A stretch of DNA of 33,548 nt, taken from a virus. Shown piece after piece: positions 22,569 to 31,173 of this stretch; position 1 is the stretch's first letter; every line of letters begins with the position of its first letter. The notes under the pieces were generated by a model that was not told the origin of the DNA, searched no databases, and worked only from the letters and a program-made list of their open reading frames with translations. The position numbers were made by a program, and so were the translations under genes. The DNA is taken from positions 1-33,548 of the IMG/VR virus record IMGVR_UViG_3300046007_002096; one strand, 5' to 3'.

Positions 22569-24890
22569 ATGGGTGTATTAAAATATTACGATAGTTTGAC
22601 ATCAACATGGTTACCGGCTATAGCCGGTGTTCAAGGCGCTACTGGCCCAACAGGTGGTACCTACACCCACGAACAATTAGTGGCAGCATCAGTTTGGACT
22701 GTAAATCATAATTTGGGAGAGCGATATCTTAACGTTGAAGTAATTGATAGTGCAAATCAAAATGTAAGCCCTCTTACTTATCCTACTATAAGCTTTTTAA
22801 ATTCTAATACACTTACTATTACTTTTGCGTCACCGCAAACAGGATATGCCGCGATAAGTTATGGTGGCATGGGTGCTACTGGACCTATGCTTGATTATCA
22901 AACAAGCACAACAGCATCAATCAATCTAGAGATTCCGTCGACTATTTCTTGCACAGTAGATACCGGTTTACCCTACGTTGCCTTTCAAAATATTATTTTC
23001 ATTGCTGACGGTGAGACAGACAAATATATGACTGGTGTAGTTCAGTCATATAATATAGCGACAGGTGCATTAGTTGTAAATGTGACAGGTGGACAGGGTA
23101 GTGGTACTGGTCCTTATACGCCTTGGACAGTCAATATATTTACGCCAATGGGTGCTACTGGTTTAACTGGTGCGACAGGCGCTACAGGTTTACAAGGTGC
23201 TACAGGTGCAGCTGGCGGCGCATACATCCACACACAAAGTTCGTCATCGACAACGTGGAACGTAACTCACAATCTCAACAGTTTATATGTAAACGTTGAA
23301 CCAGTTGATAGCACTGGTAATAGTTTTGTAGGTAGATATGACTATCCTACAATTACATTCAATACGGCTAATACGCTTACATTGACATTCACAAGTTCAG
23401 TGACAGGTTATGCCGCTATATCAGCAGGTGGGCAAACTGGTGCGACCGGTAGTGGTGCTACTGGAGCGACAGGACTTACCGGTGCTACTGGTCCAAGCGG
23501 TGGACCAACAGGCGCGACTGGTGCAGGTAGTACAGGCGCGACAGGTATTCAAGGCCCGACTGGTGCTACAGGTGTTCAAGGTAGCACAGGTCCCGTAGGA
23601 AGTACTGGCCCAGAAGGTGCTACTGGAAGCACAGGGCCAATTGGTAGTACTGGTCCAATCGGTAGCACTGGACCTACCGGTGCTACTGGAAGCACAGGAC
23701 CAATAGGTAGCACAGGTCCACAAGGTGCTACTGGCATAGCGGGACCTACTGGTGCTACTGGGCCACAAGGATTTAGCACATCAGCATTCAATTATAGAAT
23801 AGAGGCTAGTGATATTACACCTCCACCAAATAGTGGTTTCATTGAATATAACAACGCTACACAGACATCATCAACAAATCTTTATATCAATCATCTAGAT
23901 AACGACAATATTGATATCAGCATTTTCTTGAACTTATTACAAGCCACAGAAGTATTGACTATACAAGATAGCACTAATGCTGCTAATTTCCAACAATGGA
24001 CTATTACTTCAGCGGTAACAAATAATGGAACATATCATACTATTCCTGTAACATTATTAGCGAGCGGTGGTACTGGTACATCAGGTTTCGCTAACAATCT
24101 CAATGTCATATTAGCATTGACAAATGGTGTGACTGGTGCGACTGGATTGACAGGTAGCACTGGTGCAACTGGCGTCATTGGACCAACTGGTGCGACTGGA
24201 TTGACAGGTAGCACTGGACCCGAAGGTGCTACAGGTAGCACTGGACCAATAGGTAGCACTGGACCACAAGGAGCAACAGGACCTATAGGAGCGACGGGTA
24301 GCACAGGACCAGAAGGAGCAACAGGACCTATAGGTGCGACAGGTAGTGCAGGTGTTGCTGGTGGTTCTAATACACAAGTACAATTTAATGATGCTGGTTC
24401 ATTTGGTGCAGATGCTAATCTAACATTCAATAAAACAATTGGTAGATTAAGTGCTACTCAATTAACCGGCACAGTAACAACAGCCGCACAGCCTAACATT
24501 ACTAGTGTCGGTACGTTAACATCATTAACATCATCAGGTAATATCAGCGGCGCAAACGTCATAGCATCAGCATACCATATACGTTCAGTGGGTACAGGCA
24601 TATCTGCCGCAGGTGGTAGTCAAGCCGGTGCTACTTTATTAACAAAAGAAATTAACGTGGTGAGTACTGTAGGTTCTGGTGAGGGAGTGCTTTTACAAAC
24701 AGCAGTTGCAGGTATGACAATTATTATAACTAACAATGGTGTAAACCCACTTAGCGTGTATCCAGGAATAGGGGCACAAATAAATACGGGTGGTGCAAAC
24801 GCTGCCTACTCACAACCGTCAGGTTCTACGTTGCAATTTGTAGCCATAGCAACTACGCAATGGTATACAGTTGGCGCAACTTATGCTTGA
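22569..24890 (+). CDS. collagen-like tail fibre protein 2, 773 aa
   Basis: This 773-residue fibre is a paralogue of the preceding one. It has two copies of a domain of about 70 residues (about 35-103 and 218-290) with the pattern W-x-V-x-HNL, NVE, YPTI-x-F, NTLT and TGYAAIS. Collagen-like Gly-X-Y blocks lie at about 194-217, 287-400 and 523-598. A domain between the first HNL copy and the first collagen block ([13 protein letters not shown]...WTVNI) corresponds to the one in fibre 1. The C-terminal domain ([13 protein letters not shown] to [10 protein letters not shown]) matches fibre 1. Collagen blocks are longer than in fibre 1, so the shaft is probably longer. The next gene starts eight bases after its stop. 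It is likely a trimeric tail fibre or whisker for host attachment. Confidence 0.8.
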   Translation: MGVLKYYDSLTSTWLPAIAGVQGATGPTGGTYTHEQLVAASVWTVNHNLGERYLNVEVIDSANQNVSPLTYPTISFLNSNTLTITFASPQTGYAAISYGGMGATGPMLDYQTSTTASINLEIPSTISCTVDTGLPYVAFQNIIFIADGETDKYMTGVVQSYNIATGALVVNVTGGQGSGTGPYTPWTVNIFTPMGATGLTGATGATGLQGATGAAGGAYIHTQSSSSTTWNVTHNLNSLYVNVEPVDSTGNSFVGRYDYPTITFNTANTLTLTFTSSVTGYAAISAGGQTGATGSGATGATGLTGATGPSGGPTGATGAGSTGATGIQGPTGATGVQGSTGPVGSTGPEGATGSTGPIGSTGPIGSTGPTGATGSTGPIGSTGPQGATGIAGPTGATGPQGFSTSAFNYRIEASDITPPPNSGFIEYNNATQTSSTNLYINHLDNDNIDISIFLNLLQATEVLTIQDSTNAANFQQWTITSAVTNNGTYHTIPVTLLASGGTGTSGFANNLNVILALTNGVTGATGLTGSTGATGVIGPTGATGLTGSTGPEGATGSTGPIGSTGPQGATGPIGATGSTGPEGATGPIGATGSAGVAGGSNTQVQFNDAGSFGADANLTFNKTIGRLSATQLTGTVTTAAQPNITSVGTLTSLTSSGNISGANVIASAYHIRSVGTGISAAGGSQAGATLLTKEINVVSTVGSGEGVLLQTAVAGMTIIITNNGVNPLSVYPGIGAQINTGGANAAYSQPSGSTLQFVAIATTQWYTVGATYA
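23437..23772 (+). repeat. collagen-like Gly-X-Y coding repeat, long block
   Basis: More than a hundred residues of G-A-T, G-S-T, G-P-x and G-P-I triplets, built from nine-base units. Triplet order varies but many units are identical at DNA level. It makes the region prone to length change. Confidence 0.85.
24130..24362 (+). repeat. collagen-like Gly-X-Y coding repeat, second block of fibre 2
   Basis: Another run of GAT, GST and GPx-type triplets (about residues 522-598), including repeated copies of [10 protein letters not shown] and STGPEGATG. It leads into the N-terminal side of the tip region. Confidence 0.85.
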
Positions 24891-24898
24891 GGATAAAA

Positions 24899-27820
24899 AT
24901 GAGTAATCCAATCACATGGGTTACAGCATCAGGTATCATCGGTGTATACCCTGCTGAAGTTGCTATGGTCTATCGTCTTGCTGCGATAGCAGAACTACCC
25001 TATACTATTACTAAATTTGAAATAATAAGCGGTAGTTTGCCAGAAGGACTTTCTTTTCGAAAAGACGGTAAAATTTCTGGAACTCCTCAAGTCATTACTA
25101 ATGACATAAGTAGCGAATTTGTTGTTCGTGTAACCGCTAGTGATGGAACAAACACAGCATTTAAAGATAGAACATTCAGTATAACAATAACAGGAGAGGC
25201 AACTCCACTATTTACAACTCCTGAGGGACTGTTGTTTACTACGGAAGATAGCACATGGATTGAGTTTCCTATCGAATACTCTAATCCTATATCTACGAAC
25301 GAAGTATTGATACGTGTATTGCAAGGTCAATTGCCTCCAGGATTAGAAATAAATGAATTTGGACTTATTCGCGGTTATCCGACTCCGCCTACGTCTCAAG
25401 TTAACTTGCCGGAAGTTGATACATCAGCATTTGCTTCCGACAACACAAATAATTCTATAACAGTGTTAAGCACTAATGATTTTGTCATCAATAGACCTAT
25501 AGTTTTTACAGGAACAACTTTTGGCGGGATAGTTTCAGGAGACGTATATTATATTAAAAGTATTATCAACGCTACACAAATTACAATTTCTATAGCGCCA
25601 GGAGCTGATACTTTTATAGTAGATACAGCAGCAGGGTTCATGGATGTGACTTTGCCCGCGACATCAATAGGCAACCCGACTAAACGTCAGTATAACTTTA
25701 CTCTTGATCTTTTGAGTGAAAAAGGCAACGACAGGGCATCATATGCTATAACAGTTGTAAATCAAAATTTGAGTCCCAGCCAGGGCGGTCCTGGTAAAGC
25801 AGTAGGCACAAGAATACCTACAATTTTAAATACAAGACCATCGACTTATGATATTGAATCCAATGAAATAGATTATGGTTATTATGTATTACCACCTGCA
25901 GGCTCTGTCAATCCCCCCGGCATTACTTATAATCCTACTCAAAATGCATACATAGGCGAATTTCAAAGCGACAATTTTTTTAGTTTTCATTTATTAGGTT
26001 ATGATTTTGATGGTGAACAACTGAATTATATCATTGACGGACAGCCTCCTTGGTTGAACTATGATGGTACTACAGGATGGTTATACGGTAATCCTATCAC
26101 CGCGCCTAACTCAATTGAAGAATATAGTTTTTTAGCTAGAACATTTAAAACTGTAGGACTTAGCACATATAATAGTGTTGACTTTAATTTTAGTTTTAAA
26201 GTTAGTAATGGAATTTCAGGCACTGTCAACTGGATAACAGACAGTGATTTAGGACAAATATATAATGCATCTTTAAGTTACTTTAAAGTTAAAGCAACAT
26301 CTGATGTAGATTTAGAATATGTATTAGAATCAGGTTCATTGCCGCCTAATTTGACTTTACTTGATGACGGTGAAATAATAGGCATAGTAGCATATCAACC
26401 TAGTGACAATTACCAACTACAGAATGATTCAGCAACGTTTACTTTTAGTGTCACGGCAAAAGCAATTGATCCGGCTCTATCATCTTTTATAACTAGCACA
26501 AAAACATTCACGATAACTGTATATCAAGAATATAGCGAACCTACAGACAACTTATATATTAAATGCACTCCTACTGCTAAAGATAGAGACATCATAAGTT
26601 CATTATTAACTGATCCGGAACTAATACCAGAAGAATATTTGTATAGACCAATAGATCCAAATTTTGGTAAAGCTAAGAACGTGACCTATGCACATGCATA
26701 TGGCATCAACTCTAGCAATCTTGCTGAGTATCTAGAAGCGGTCAAGAAAAATCATTATTGGAGAGATGTGACATTAGGACAGTTAAGCACTGCCGTCGCT
26801 AGAGATGAAAACAATAATATTATTTACGAAGTCGTATACAGCAATATCGTAGATAATCTAGCTGTATATGATCCTGAATTCGGCATTGATTATAGATACA
26901 GTACTAGCATACCAGAAGAAATATTTTGGCCAAGATTCATCGATTTAAATTTAGGACCTTGGTATACTACAAGCACAGAAATCTACACAAGCTTTATATT
27001 TAATCAAGAAGCTGAAATAATTACTAATTTCCGTGAGTATTCTTTGTTGACTCAAGACGGCATACCATTATTACTAAATGGCGGCATACCTACATTCTAT
27101 ACTAGTTTGACCCCAGGATATGCTAGAATATTATATCCTAATAGTTTAGATAACATGCGTTTACGTGTAGAGCAAGAGTTGGGGTCAAATAGTAATTTTA
27201 GATTATTACCATTATGGATGACTAGTCAACAGCGTGACGGCAATACATTAGGCTTTACTCCTGCTTGGGTGATAGCCTATACTAGACCTGCTGAATTAGT
27301 TAATGTGACATCAGTTCAAACGATAGGAAATGACACATTACAAATATATGCGGTTATAGTAGATGATGTTTCTAACCTAGTCGTAGGCAAACCAATCGTG
27401 TTCTCAGGTAATATTTTTGGAAATATCGTCAGCGGAGCAACTTATTATATCAAACAGATAGGAGCTCCGGGATATCCAAACGCTATTATTTTAAGTACTT
27501 CTAAAAATGGCATTACTTATAAATTGGTCACAGAGACCGGGAATATGTCTGGAGTGTTTGATCCAATTAGTTATGCTGAGATCATACAAGAACGCATTCA
27601 AACTGAATGGCCATTCACGCTTAATGAGATTGATTTTGAGATAGATAGATTCTCTGTCAATAAGCAAATCACATATAATTATGATACATTGCTTGCTACA
27701 CCAACTTGGTCAGAATATCCTAGTGCTACACCACCACCTGATCCAGCCGATTCAAGTGATTTTTATGTGATATTCCCGAACAAGACTATTTTACCAAAAT
27801 CTAGCCAATATAATTTATAG
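24899..27820 (+). CDS. large He_PIG-like adhesin/fibre protein, 973 aa
   Basis: This is a 973-residue virion protein. The ATG at 24899 (MSNPITW), eight bases after the previous stop and with GAGGA just upstream, is preferred over an in-frame codon at 24860 inside fibre 2. It has several Ig-like He_PIG repeats, recognisable by L-P-x-G-L/N-x-L...G-x-I-x-G: SGSLPEGLSFRKDGKISGTP near 45, GQLPPGLEINEFGLIRGYP near 146, QPPWLNYDGTTGWLYGNP near 380, and SLPPNLTLLDDGEIIG near 480. Two copies of a PIVFxG...YYIK module lie near 200 and 838. The C-terminal third is different, with many Tyr/Pro/Trp. Related long proteins occur in marine T4-like phages as virion structural proteins. A host-contact or fibre-linking role is likely. 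Confidence 0.7.
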   Translation: MSNPITWVTASGIIGVYPAEVAMVYRLAAIAELPYTITKFEIISGSLPEGLSFRKDGKISGTPQVITNDISSEFVVRVTASDGTNTAFKDRTFSITITGEATPLFTTPEGLLFTTEDSTWIEFPIEYSNPISTNEVLIRVLQGQLPPGLEINEFGLIRGYPTPPTSQVNLPEVDTSAFASDNTNNSITVLSTNDFVINRPIVFTGTTFGGIVSGDVYYIKSIINATQITISIAPGADTFIVDTAAGFMDVTLPATSIGNPTKRQYNFTLDLLSEKGNDRASYAITVVNQNLSPSQGGPGKAVGTRIPTILNTRPSTYDIESNEIDYGYYVLPPAGSVNPPGITYNPTQNAYIGEFQSDNFFSFHLLGYDFDGEQLNYIIDGQPPWLNYDGTTGWLYGNPITAPNSIEEYSFLARTFKTVGLSTYNSVDFNFSFKVSNGISGTVNWITDSDLGQIYNASLSYFKVKATSDVDLEYVLESGSLPPNLTLLDDGEIIGIVAYQPSDNYQLQNDSATFTFSVTAKAIDPALSSFITSTKTFTITVYQEYSEPTDNLYIKCTPTAKDRDIISSLLTDPELIPEEYLYRPIDPNFGKAKNVTYAHAYGINSSNLAEYLEAVKKNHYWRDVTLGQLSTAVARDENNNIIYEVVYSNIVDNLAVYDPEFGIDYRYSTSIPEEIFWPRFIDLNLGPWYTTSTEIYTSFIFNQEAEIITNFREYSLLTQDGIPLLLNGGIPTFYTSLTPGYARILYPNSLDNMRLRVEQELGSNSNFRLLPLWMTSQQRDGNTLGFTPAWVIAYTRPAELVNVTSVQTIGNDTLQIYAVIVDDVSNLVVGKPIVFSGNIFGNIVSGATYYIKQIGAPGYPNAIILSTSKNGITYKLVTETGNMSGVFDPISYAEIIQERIQTEWPFTLNEIDFEIDRFSVNKQITYNYDTLLATPTWSEYPSATPPPDPADSSDFYVIFPNKTILPKSSQYNL

Positions 27821-27833
27821 TAGGTATAGCGTA

Positions 27834-27841
27834 TATAAATA
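27834..27841 (+). promoter_or_regulatory. late promoter box TATAAATA (430-aa gene)
   Basis: An exact late box lies four bases before an ATG at 27846, which opens a five-codon ORF overlapping the true start at 27860. Confidence 0.7.
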
Positions 27842-27845
27842 CATT

Positions 27846-27863
27846 ATGGAATTTAACACATGA
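27846..27863 (+). CDS. possible leader mini-ORF (MEFNT) before the 430-aa gene
   Basis: This is ATG, four codons and TGA, with the TGA overlapping the next start as ATGA. It lies four bases after an exact late box. As at gp19, a ribosome that loads on a leaderless AUG here would terminate on top of the real start. No Shine-Dalgarno is seen for either ATG. Confidence 0.35.
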   Translation: MEFNT

Positions 27864-29152
27864 GTAGCATTAACACAAACAGCCTAGATGTCAATTACCC
27901 GATTCCTGGACAAAACAATAGTACACAGGGATTTCGTAACAATTTTGTTAATATCAAACAAAATCTTGACATTGCAGGCAGTGAAATAAGCGATTTACAA
28001 AATAAGGCAGTGTTAAAATCAGCATTAGCCAACACAGTCATAAACAATGACATGGCAAATACTCTAATTGCCAATGCGTCTACGCTTCAGTTTCGCGCTA
28101 CTACATACAATTTAGGCAATGCCCTTGTAGGTAATGTGTTGATTGATTGTACTTTAGGAGACGTACAGTACGGTACATTGGCAGGTAATATCACATTAAA
28201 TTTCGGTAGCTGGGCGCCTACAAATACAGAAGGACATGTAGAATTAAATTTAGCAAGAGCTAATGCTAATGTTGATGTTTATATATTTTTCCCAAGCGAC
28301 ACACCATTTAGAAGTATTGAATTGTTAGAAAATTATGTGCTAGCAAATAACACTCCTGCATTGACTTTCCCTTATGGTAGCACAAAAATTAACTTATTGC
28401 TCACAACAACAGATTGCGGAAATACAGTCGATATAACTCCAAGCAACAGACCATTTAAGAGTACATCAATACAATATGGTGTGCCTCCAAGCACAGGCAG
28501 ATTGGGTGATACTAATGGCACGATATATGTTCCCGATAGCGTGAGCCAACTTAAAGTAACAAACACAACGACCGGTTCTGATATATTCACTACTGCCAAT
28601 ACAGCAACCTTATATACAGGTATGCCCTTACAGTTTACTGGTTCGGTATTCGGTGGTATTTCAACATCAAACACATATTATGTGAGAAACCTAGTATCAG
28701 GTACAACATTTACAGTATCAGATACGACGACATTAACAGCAAACGTAACTCTATCGACTTCATCAGGTAACATGTATTTAAATCCTATAAGCTACATATA
28801 CGTTGCTGTTGATGATTATAGTGCTAATGCTATTAATAGAAGCATAACTAGCACTACTGGTCCAAATATAATTACTGTATCAGGTAGCACAGCGAATTTA
28901 GTTGTGAATTATCCGATTATTTTCATGACGGATGACCCTACAGGAAACTTAGCAGGTGTTGAGATCGGATATCCTTATTATATTAAGAGCGTTAGCGGTC
29001 CTAACATAACGATCAGCACAACTAGAAATAATGGTGTAGCAGGTCCTGAGTACCAAGGTATTACCTCAGTAACGTCAGGTAACGTAGACTTTGATTATAC
29101 TGTCTATGATGGTCCGGACATCTTTCGCAGGATTCCACTACAGCCGTTCTAA
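27860..29152 (+). CDS. fibre-type structural protein, 430 aa
   Basis: This is a 430-residue Thr/Asn/Ser-rich beta-type protein. The N-terminus has YPIPGQNNSTQGFRNNF followed by NIKQNL, the same F/N-rich helix pattern as the first tail fibre, which suggests a shared attachment mode. The middle (about 80-190) looks like a beta-sandwich. Two modules of the PIxF...GxxYYIK type follow (near 255-310 and 345-415), related to those in the 973-aa protein upstream. The C-terminus is DGPDIFRRIPLQPF. It may be a fibre or an adaptor of the same attachment apparatus. A late box and a mini-ORF precede it. The structural class is likely; the precise role is unknown. Confidence 0.65.
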   Translation: MSSINTNSLDVNYPIPGQNNSTQGFRNNFVNIKQNLDIAGSEISDLQNKAVLKSALANTVINNDMANTLIANASTLQFRATTYNLGNALVGNVLIDCTLGDVQYGTLAGNITLNFGSWAPTNTEGHVELNLARANANVDVYIFFPSDTPFRSIELLENYVLANNTPALTFPYGSTKINLLLTTTDCGNTVDITPSNRPFKSTSIQYGVPPSTGRLGDTNGTIYVPDSVSQLKVTNTTTGSDIFTTANTATLYTGMPLQFTGSVFGGISTSNTYYVRNLVSGTTFTVSDTTTLTANVTLSTSSGNMYLNPISYIYVAVDDYSANAINRSITSTTGPNIITVSGSTANLVVNYPIIFMTDDPTGNLAGVEIGYPYYIKSVSGPNITISTTRNNGVAGPEYQGITSVTSGNVDFDYTVYDGPDIFRRIPLQPF

Positions 29153-29155
29153 TTT

Positions 29156-29392
29156 ATGGAACATCCTTTCGTAAACGATTTATCCAATAAAAGTTTAGAA
29201 GAACTTCAAACTGACATAAGTAATTTGTCGGCTAAACTAAACTTTGCGTATAGAGCGAATCACAGGCAACTTATAAACCAAATACAAATGGCTTTAGAAA
29301 GTTACCGTAATGCTTATACTAAAAAGATGGATGATTTAATTAAAAAGCAAAACATCACTACTCAAGTTGTTATCGACAAGAAATCCAAATGA
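29156..29392 (+). CDS. small coiled-coil conserved protein, 78 aa
   Basis: This 78-residue all-helical protein (MEHPFVNDLSNKSLEELQTDI, then LNFAYRANHRQLINQIQMALESY) resembles a small hypothetical protein conserved in marine T4-like phages. The heptad-like pattern suggests a coiled coil. It starts three bases after the 430-aa gene and its stop overlaps the next start as ATGA (29389-29392). No catalytic motif is visible and the function is unknown. Confidence 0.65.
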   Translation: MEHPFVNDLSNKSLEELQTDISNLSAKLNFAYRANHRQLINQIQMALESYRNAYTKKMDDLIKKQNITTQVVIDKKSK

Positions 29393-29925
29393 ACATACAA
29401 ATAGAAAAAGATTTTACATTTATGACTGCCATTCACTTTGAATCAAAGTACATGGTAAATCTATATGAGATGAATGCAAAAATGGAAGTTTGTACTGAGG
29501 ATGTGCGCGAACAAAACATCGCCATTGAACGTATGAATTACTTTCTTACAGGCCAAATCGAAGATGTCATATTTGTACAAAACACTGAAAAAGAAGCTAT
29601 ACAAAATTACACAAACGCTGGTATAAAAGTTTGCATAGTACCAGAAGAACCTTACGATCAGATAATAGGGATGTTACTTGTAAACAAATGTAATGCTATC
29701 ATGGAAGGTAGGATAGTAATTACTGATATTACTTTTGGTAGTAAATTGAGTAATTTGATAAAATTTAACATACAAGGCGAGATCGCTAAACTTGAATACC
29801 CGGAAGATTCTTGGTATAATAAAAATACTCTAGCATTAGCAGATAAAAATAAAAAAGAAAAAATCGTGACCCTTTTTGATAAAAATAATTGGGCAGAACT
29901 AGAATTGACTTGGAAGCAGAAATAA
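29389..29925 (+). CDS. conserved hypothetical protein, 178 aa
   Basis: This 178-residue soluble mixed alpha/beta protein runs FMTAIHFESKYMVNLYEMNAKMEV, then AIERMNYFLTGQIEDVIFVQ, VCIVPEEPYDQIIGMLLVNKCNAI, and a Lys-rich C-terminus ending in LFDKNNWAELELTW. I do not recognise the family. It is translationally coupled to the preceding 78-aa gene (ATGA). Its last codons contain the -35 box of the promoter for the DnaE-like gene. A regulatory or nucleic-acid-related role is possible, but nothing visible proves it. Confidence 0.6.
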   Translation: MNIQIEKDFTFMTAIHFESKYMVNLYEMNAKMEVCTEDVREQNIAIERMNYFLTGQIEDVIFVQNTEKEAIQNYTNAGIKVCIVPEEPYDQIIGMLLVNKCNAIMEGRIVITDITFGSKLSNLIKFNIQGEIAKLEYPEDSWYNKNTLALADKNKKEKIVTLFDKNNWAELELTWKQK

Positions 29926-29933
29926 TTTAAAAT
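29905..29933 (+). promoter_or_regulatory. sigma70-like promoter, leaderless geometry (DnaE-like gene)
   Basis: TTGACT (29905-29910) and TAAAAT (29928-29933) are 17 bases apart, with six bases to the ATG at 29940. This is the same geometry as at 6455 and 31139. The -35 box lies inside the coding end of the preceding gene. Confidence 0.75.
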
Positions 29934-29939
29934 ATTTGA

Positions 29940-30446
29940 ATGCACACAGACAAATATGGGCAAATCATCTTAAGTGAAGATGACATTTGCAATCTTTATC
30001 TAAACGATCCTACGCGACATTTCAAAACTATAATAACAGATAGCGATATTTTTATTCCTTCTATATTGGAACTTGAAAATATTCCAATACTTAAGAAAAG
30101 TTTTGATATCAATCTTTCTGTTGAAGAGTTTGATAAGATTAACCAAAACAATTGGTATATGCCTGAGTTCTATAAAAATTTAGACGTTGCACAATTCGTG
30201 CTAGATAAATGCAACAGTGAAGCCGAGTTACAGAGAGCAGGTGAAGAACTACTGTTATTTCAAGAACGTAACATGTTTGAACTTCTAAAATATCTTACAT
30301 ATCTGGTCGACACTATGCGACAGAACAAGATAGTTTGGGGAGTGGGTAGAGGTAGTAGTGTAAGTAGTTTTGTTTTGTATCTTATAGGTATTCATAAAAT
30401 AAATAGTTTGTATTATGATTTGTCGATTGACGAATTTTTAAAGTGA
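29940..30446 (+). CDS. DnaE-like (DNA polymerase III alpha) fragment protein, 168 aa
   Basis: The last 70 residues match the part of family C polymerases leading into the active site: LLFQERNMFELLKYL, then VWGVGRGSSVSSFVLYLIGI (GRGSS at 136-140) and LSIDEFLK, like GPGRGSAAGSLVAYxLGI...ERFLN in DnaE. In DnaE the GRGS loop is in the palm and contacts the incoming nucleotide; the catalytic Asp residues come just after FLN. Here the protein stops at FLK, so the catalytic residues are absent. Similar short proteins occur in marine T4-like phages, so this is a family and not a local break. Residues 1-80 show no known domain. It may bind nucleotides or act on the host replisome. It is expressed from its own sigma70-like promoter. 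Confidence 0.75.
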   Translation: MHTDKYGQIILSEDDICNLYLNDPTRHFKTIITDSDIFIPSILELENIPILKKSFDINLSVEEFDKINQNNWYMPEFYKNLDVAQFVLDKCNSEAELQRAGEELLLFQERNMFELLKYLTYLVDTMRQNKIVWGVGRGSSVSSFVLYLIGIHKINSLYYDLSIDEFLK

Positions 30447-30456
30447 GGCAAAATTT

Positions 30457-30774
30457 ATGGCACAATATAGATCAGCGCAAGGCAAAGTAATTGACATGAA
30501 TGCATTGATAGCAAAAAATGAAAAAGTAAGGGCTGTTGGCAACATGAAAGTTAATGCTAGAGGCGATACGATTGATAGCCAGGGCAAAGTTATAGTCCCA
30601 GTCACGCAAAAAGTGGGCGCTGCATATGAAGCGACAGTCGGGAATAGAAACGCGCAAGCGAAAAAGTCCAAATTACCTAAAACTAACTTGTCCAAAGAAG
30701 AAATTGAGTTAGAAGAATTCGATGAGTTAAACAAAGAAATCGAACAAATAAAGGCTAAGGAGAATAAAAAGTAA
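30457..30774 (+). CDS. conserved hypothetical protein, 105 aa
   Basis: This 105-residue basic protein starts MAQYRSAQGKVIDMNALIAK, has VRAVGNMKVNARGDTID near 24-40, and ends in a Lys/Glu-rich helix. The N-terminal half is strongly patterned like a small protein found in many marine T4-like phages, usually next to gp31; its function is unknown. GAGG overlaps the previous stop and lies eight bases before the ATG. Four bases separate its stop from the gp31 start region, so the two are co-expressed. Confidence 0.7.
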   Translation: MAQYRSAQGKVIDMNALIAKNEKVRAVGNMKVNARGDTIDSQGKVIVPVTQKVGAAYEATVGNRNAQAKKSKLPKTNLSKEEIELEEFDELNKEIEQIKAKENKK

Positions 30775-30777
30775 TTT

Positions 30778-31134
30778 ATGGCAAATATTAATCCATACAA
30801 AGTAGGGAAACTTAAAGCATTAGGAGATACAATCATTGTATCTGAAATGGAATTTAGTGAACGAATCAGCGCGGGTGGTATTATTCTACGCAATGATGAC
30901 ACTAAGAGCGCAGGTATCAGACCTCGTTGGGGTAAGGTATATGCTGTAGGACCCGAAGCAAAGGGTGTGAGTGTTGGACAATATATTTGCGTAAGTCATG
31001 GCCGTTGGACGCGCGGAGTCAAAATTGAAGATGAGAATGGAGAACAGACCATTCGCAAGGTTGACCCAAAAGACATTCTACTCGTAAGCGATGAGCCCGT
31101 TAACGATGCTACGATTAGTGATAAGGAAATCTAA
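30778..31134 (+). CDS. gp31: gp31-like co-chaperonin (GroES family)
   Basis: This 118-residue Cpn10/GroES-type protein has LGDTIIVSEMEF (15-26), a mobile-loop region with ERISAGGIIL (28-37) that shares SAGGI with GroES, RWGKVYAVGPEAKGVSVGQYI (50-70) for the beta-barrel, and KVDPKDILLV at the end. In T4, gp31 (111 residues) replaces GroES on host GroEL so that the major capsid protein can fold in an enlarged cage. The acidic insert near 84-90 and the length fit the phage type. It lies between a small conserved protein and gp44, in the unit started by the promoter at 29905. The family call is secure; the GroEL partner and capsid role are inferred from T4. Confidence 0.88.
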   Translation: MANINPYKVGKLKALGDTIIVSEMEFSERISAGGIILRNDDTKSAGIRPRWGKVYAVGPEAKGVSVGQYICVSHGRWTRGVKIEDENGEQTIRKVDPKDILLVSDEPVNDATISDKEI

Positions 31135-31138
31135 ACTG

Positions 31139-31167
31139 TTGACATTGTTCAATCGTTATAATAAACT
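31139..31167 (+). promoter_or_regulatory. sigma70-like promoter, leaderless geometry (gp44)
   Basis: TTGACA (31139-31144) and TAAACT (31162-31167) are 17 bases apart, with six bases to the ATG at 31174. A TATAAT also occurs at 31157-31162, but its distance from TTGACA (12 bases) is too short. Confidence 0.7.
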
Positions 31168-31173
31168 GTTCGC

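Noticed and set aside
23421-23791. Long minus-strand reading frames opposite the collagen-like repeats
   Set aside because: They are mirror images of the Gly-X-Y coding repeat, with absurd compositions (Ser/Thr/Cys or Pro/Val only), no promoter and no start signal.
21455-24362. Regular repeats that could suggest a CRISPR array or minisatellite
   Set aside because: All units are in frame and encode Gly-X-Y triplets; there are no spacers.
24860-24898. Upstream start for the 973-aa gene
   Set aside because: It overlaps the end of fibre 2; the ATG at 24899 has GAGGA upstream and gives a sensible N-terminus.
30426-30456. TTGACG followed by AAAATT before the 105-aa gene
   Set aside because: The -10 box matches poorly and the gene has a Shine-Dalgarno coupled to the previous stop.
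31157-31162. Perfect TATAAT upstream of gp44
   Set aside because: Only 12 bases from TTGACA and no other -35 box at the right distance; the 17-base pairing with TAAACT fits the other two promoters.
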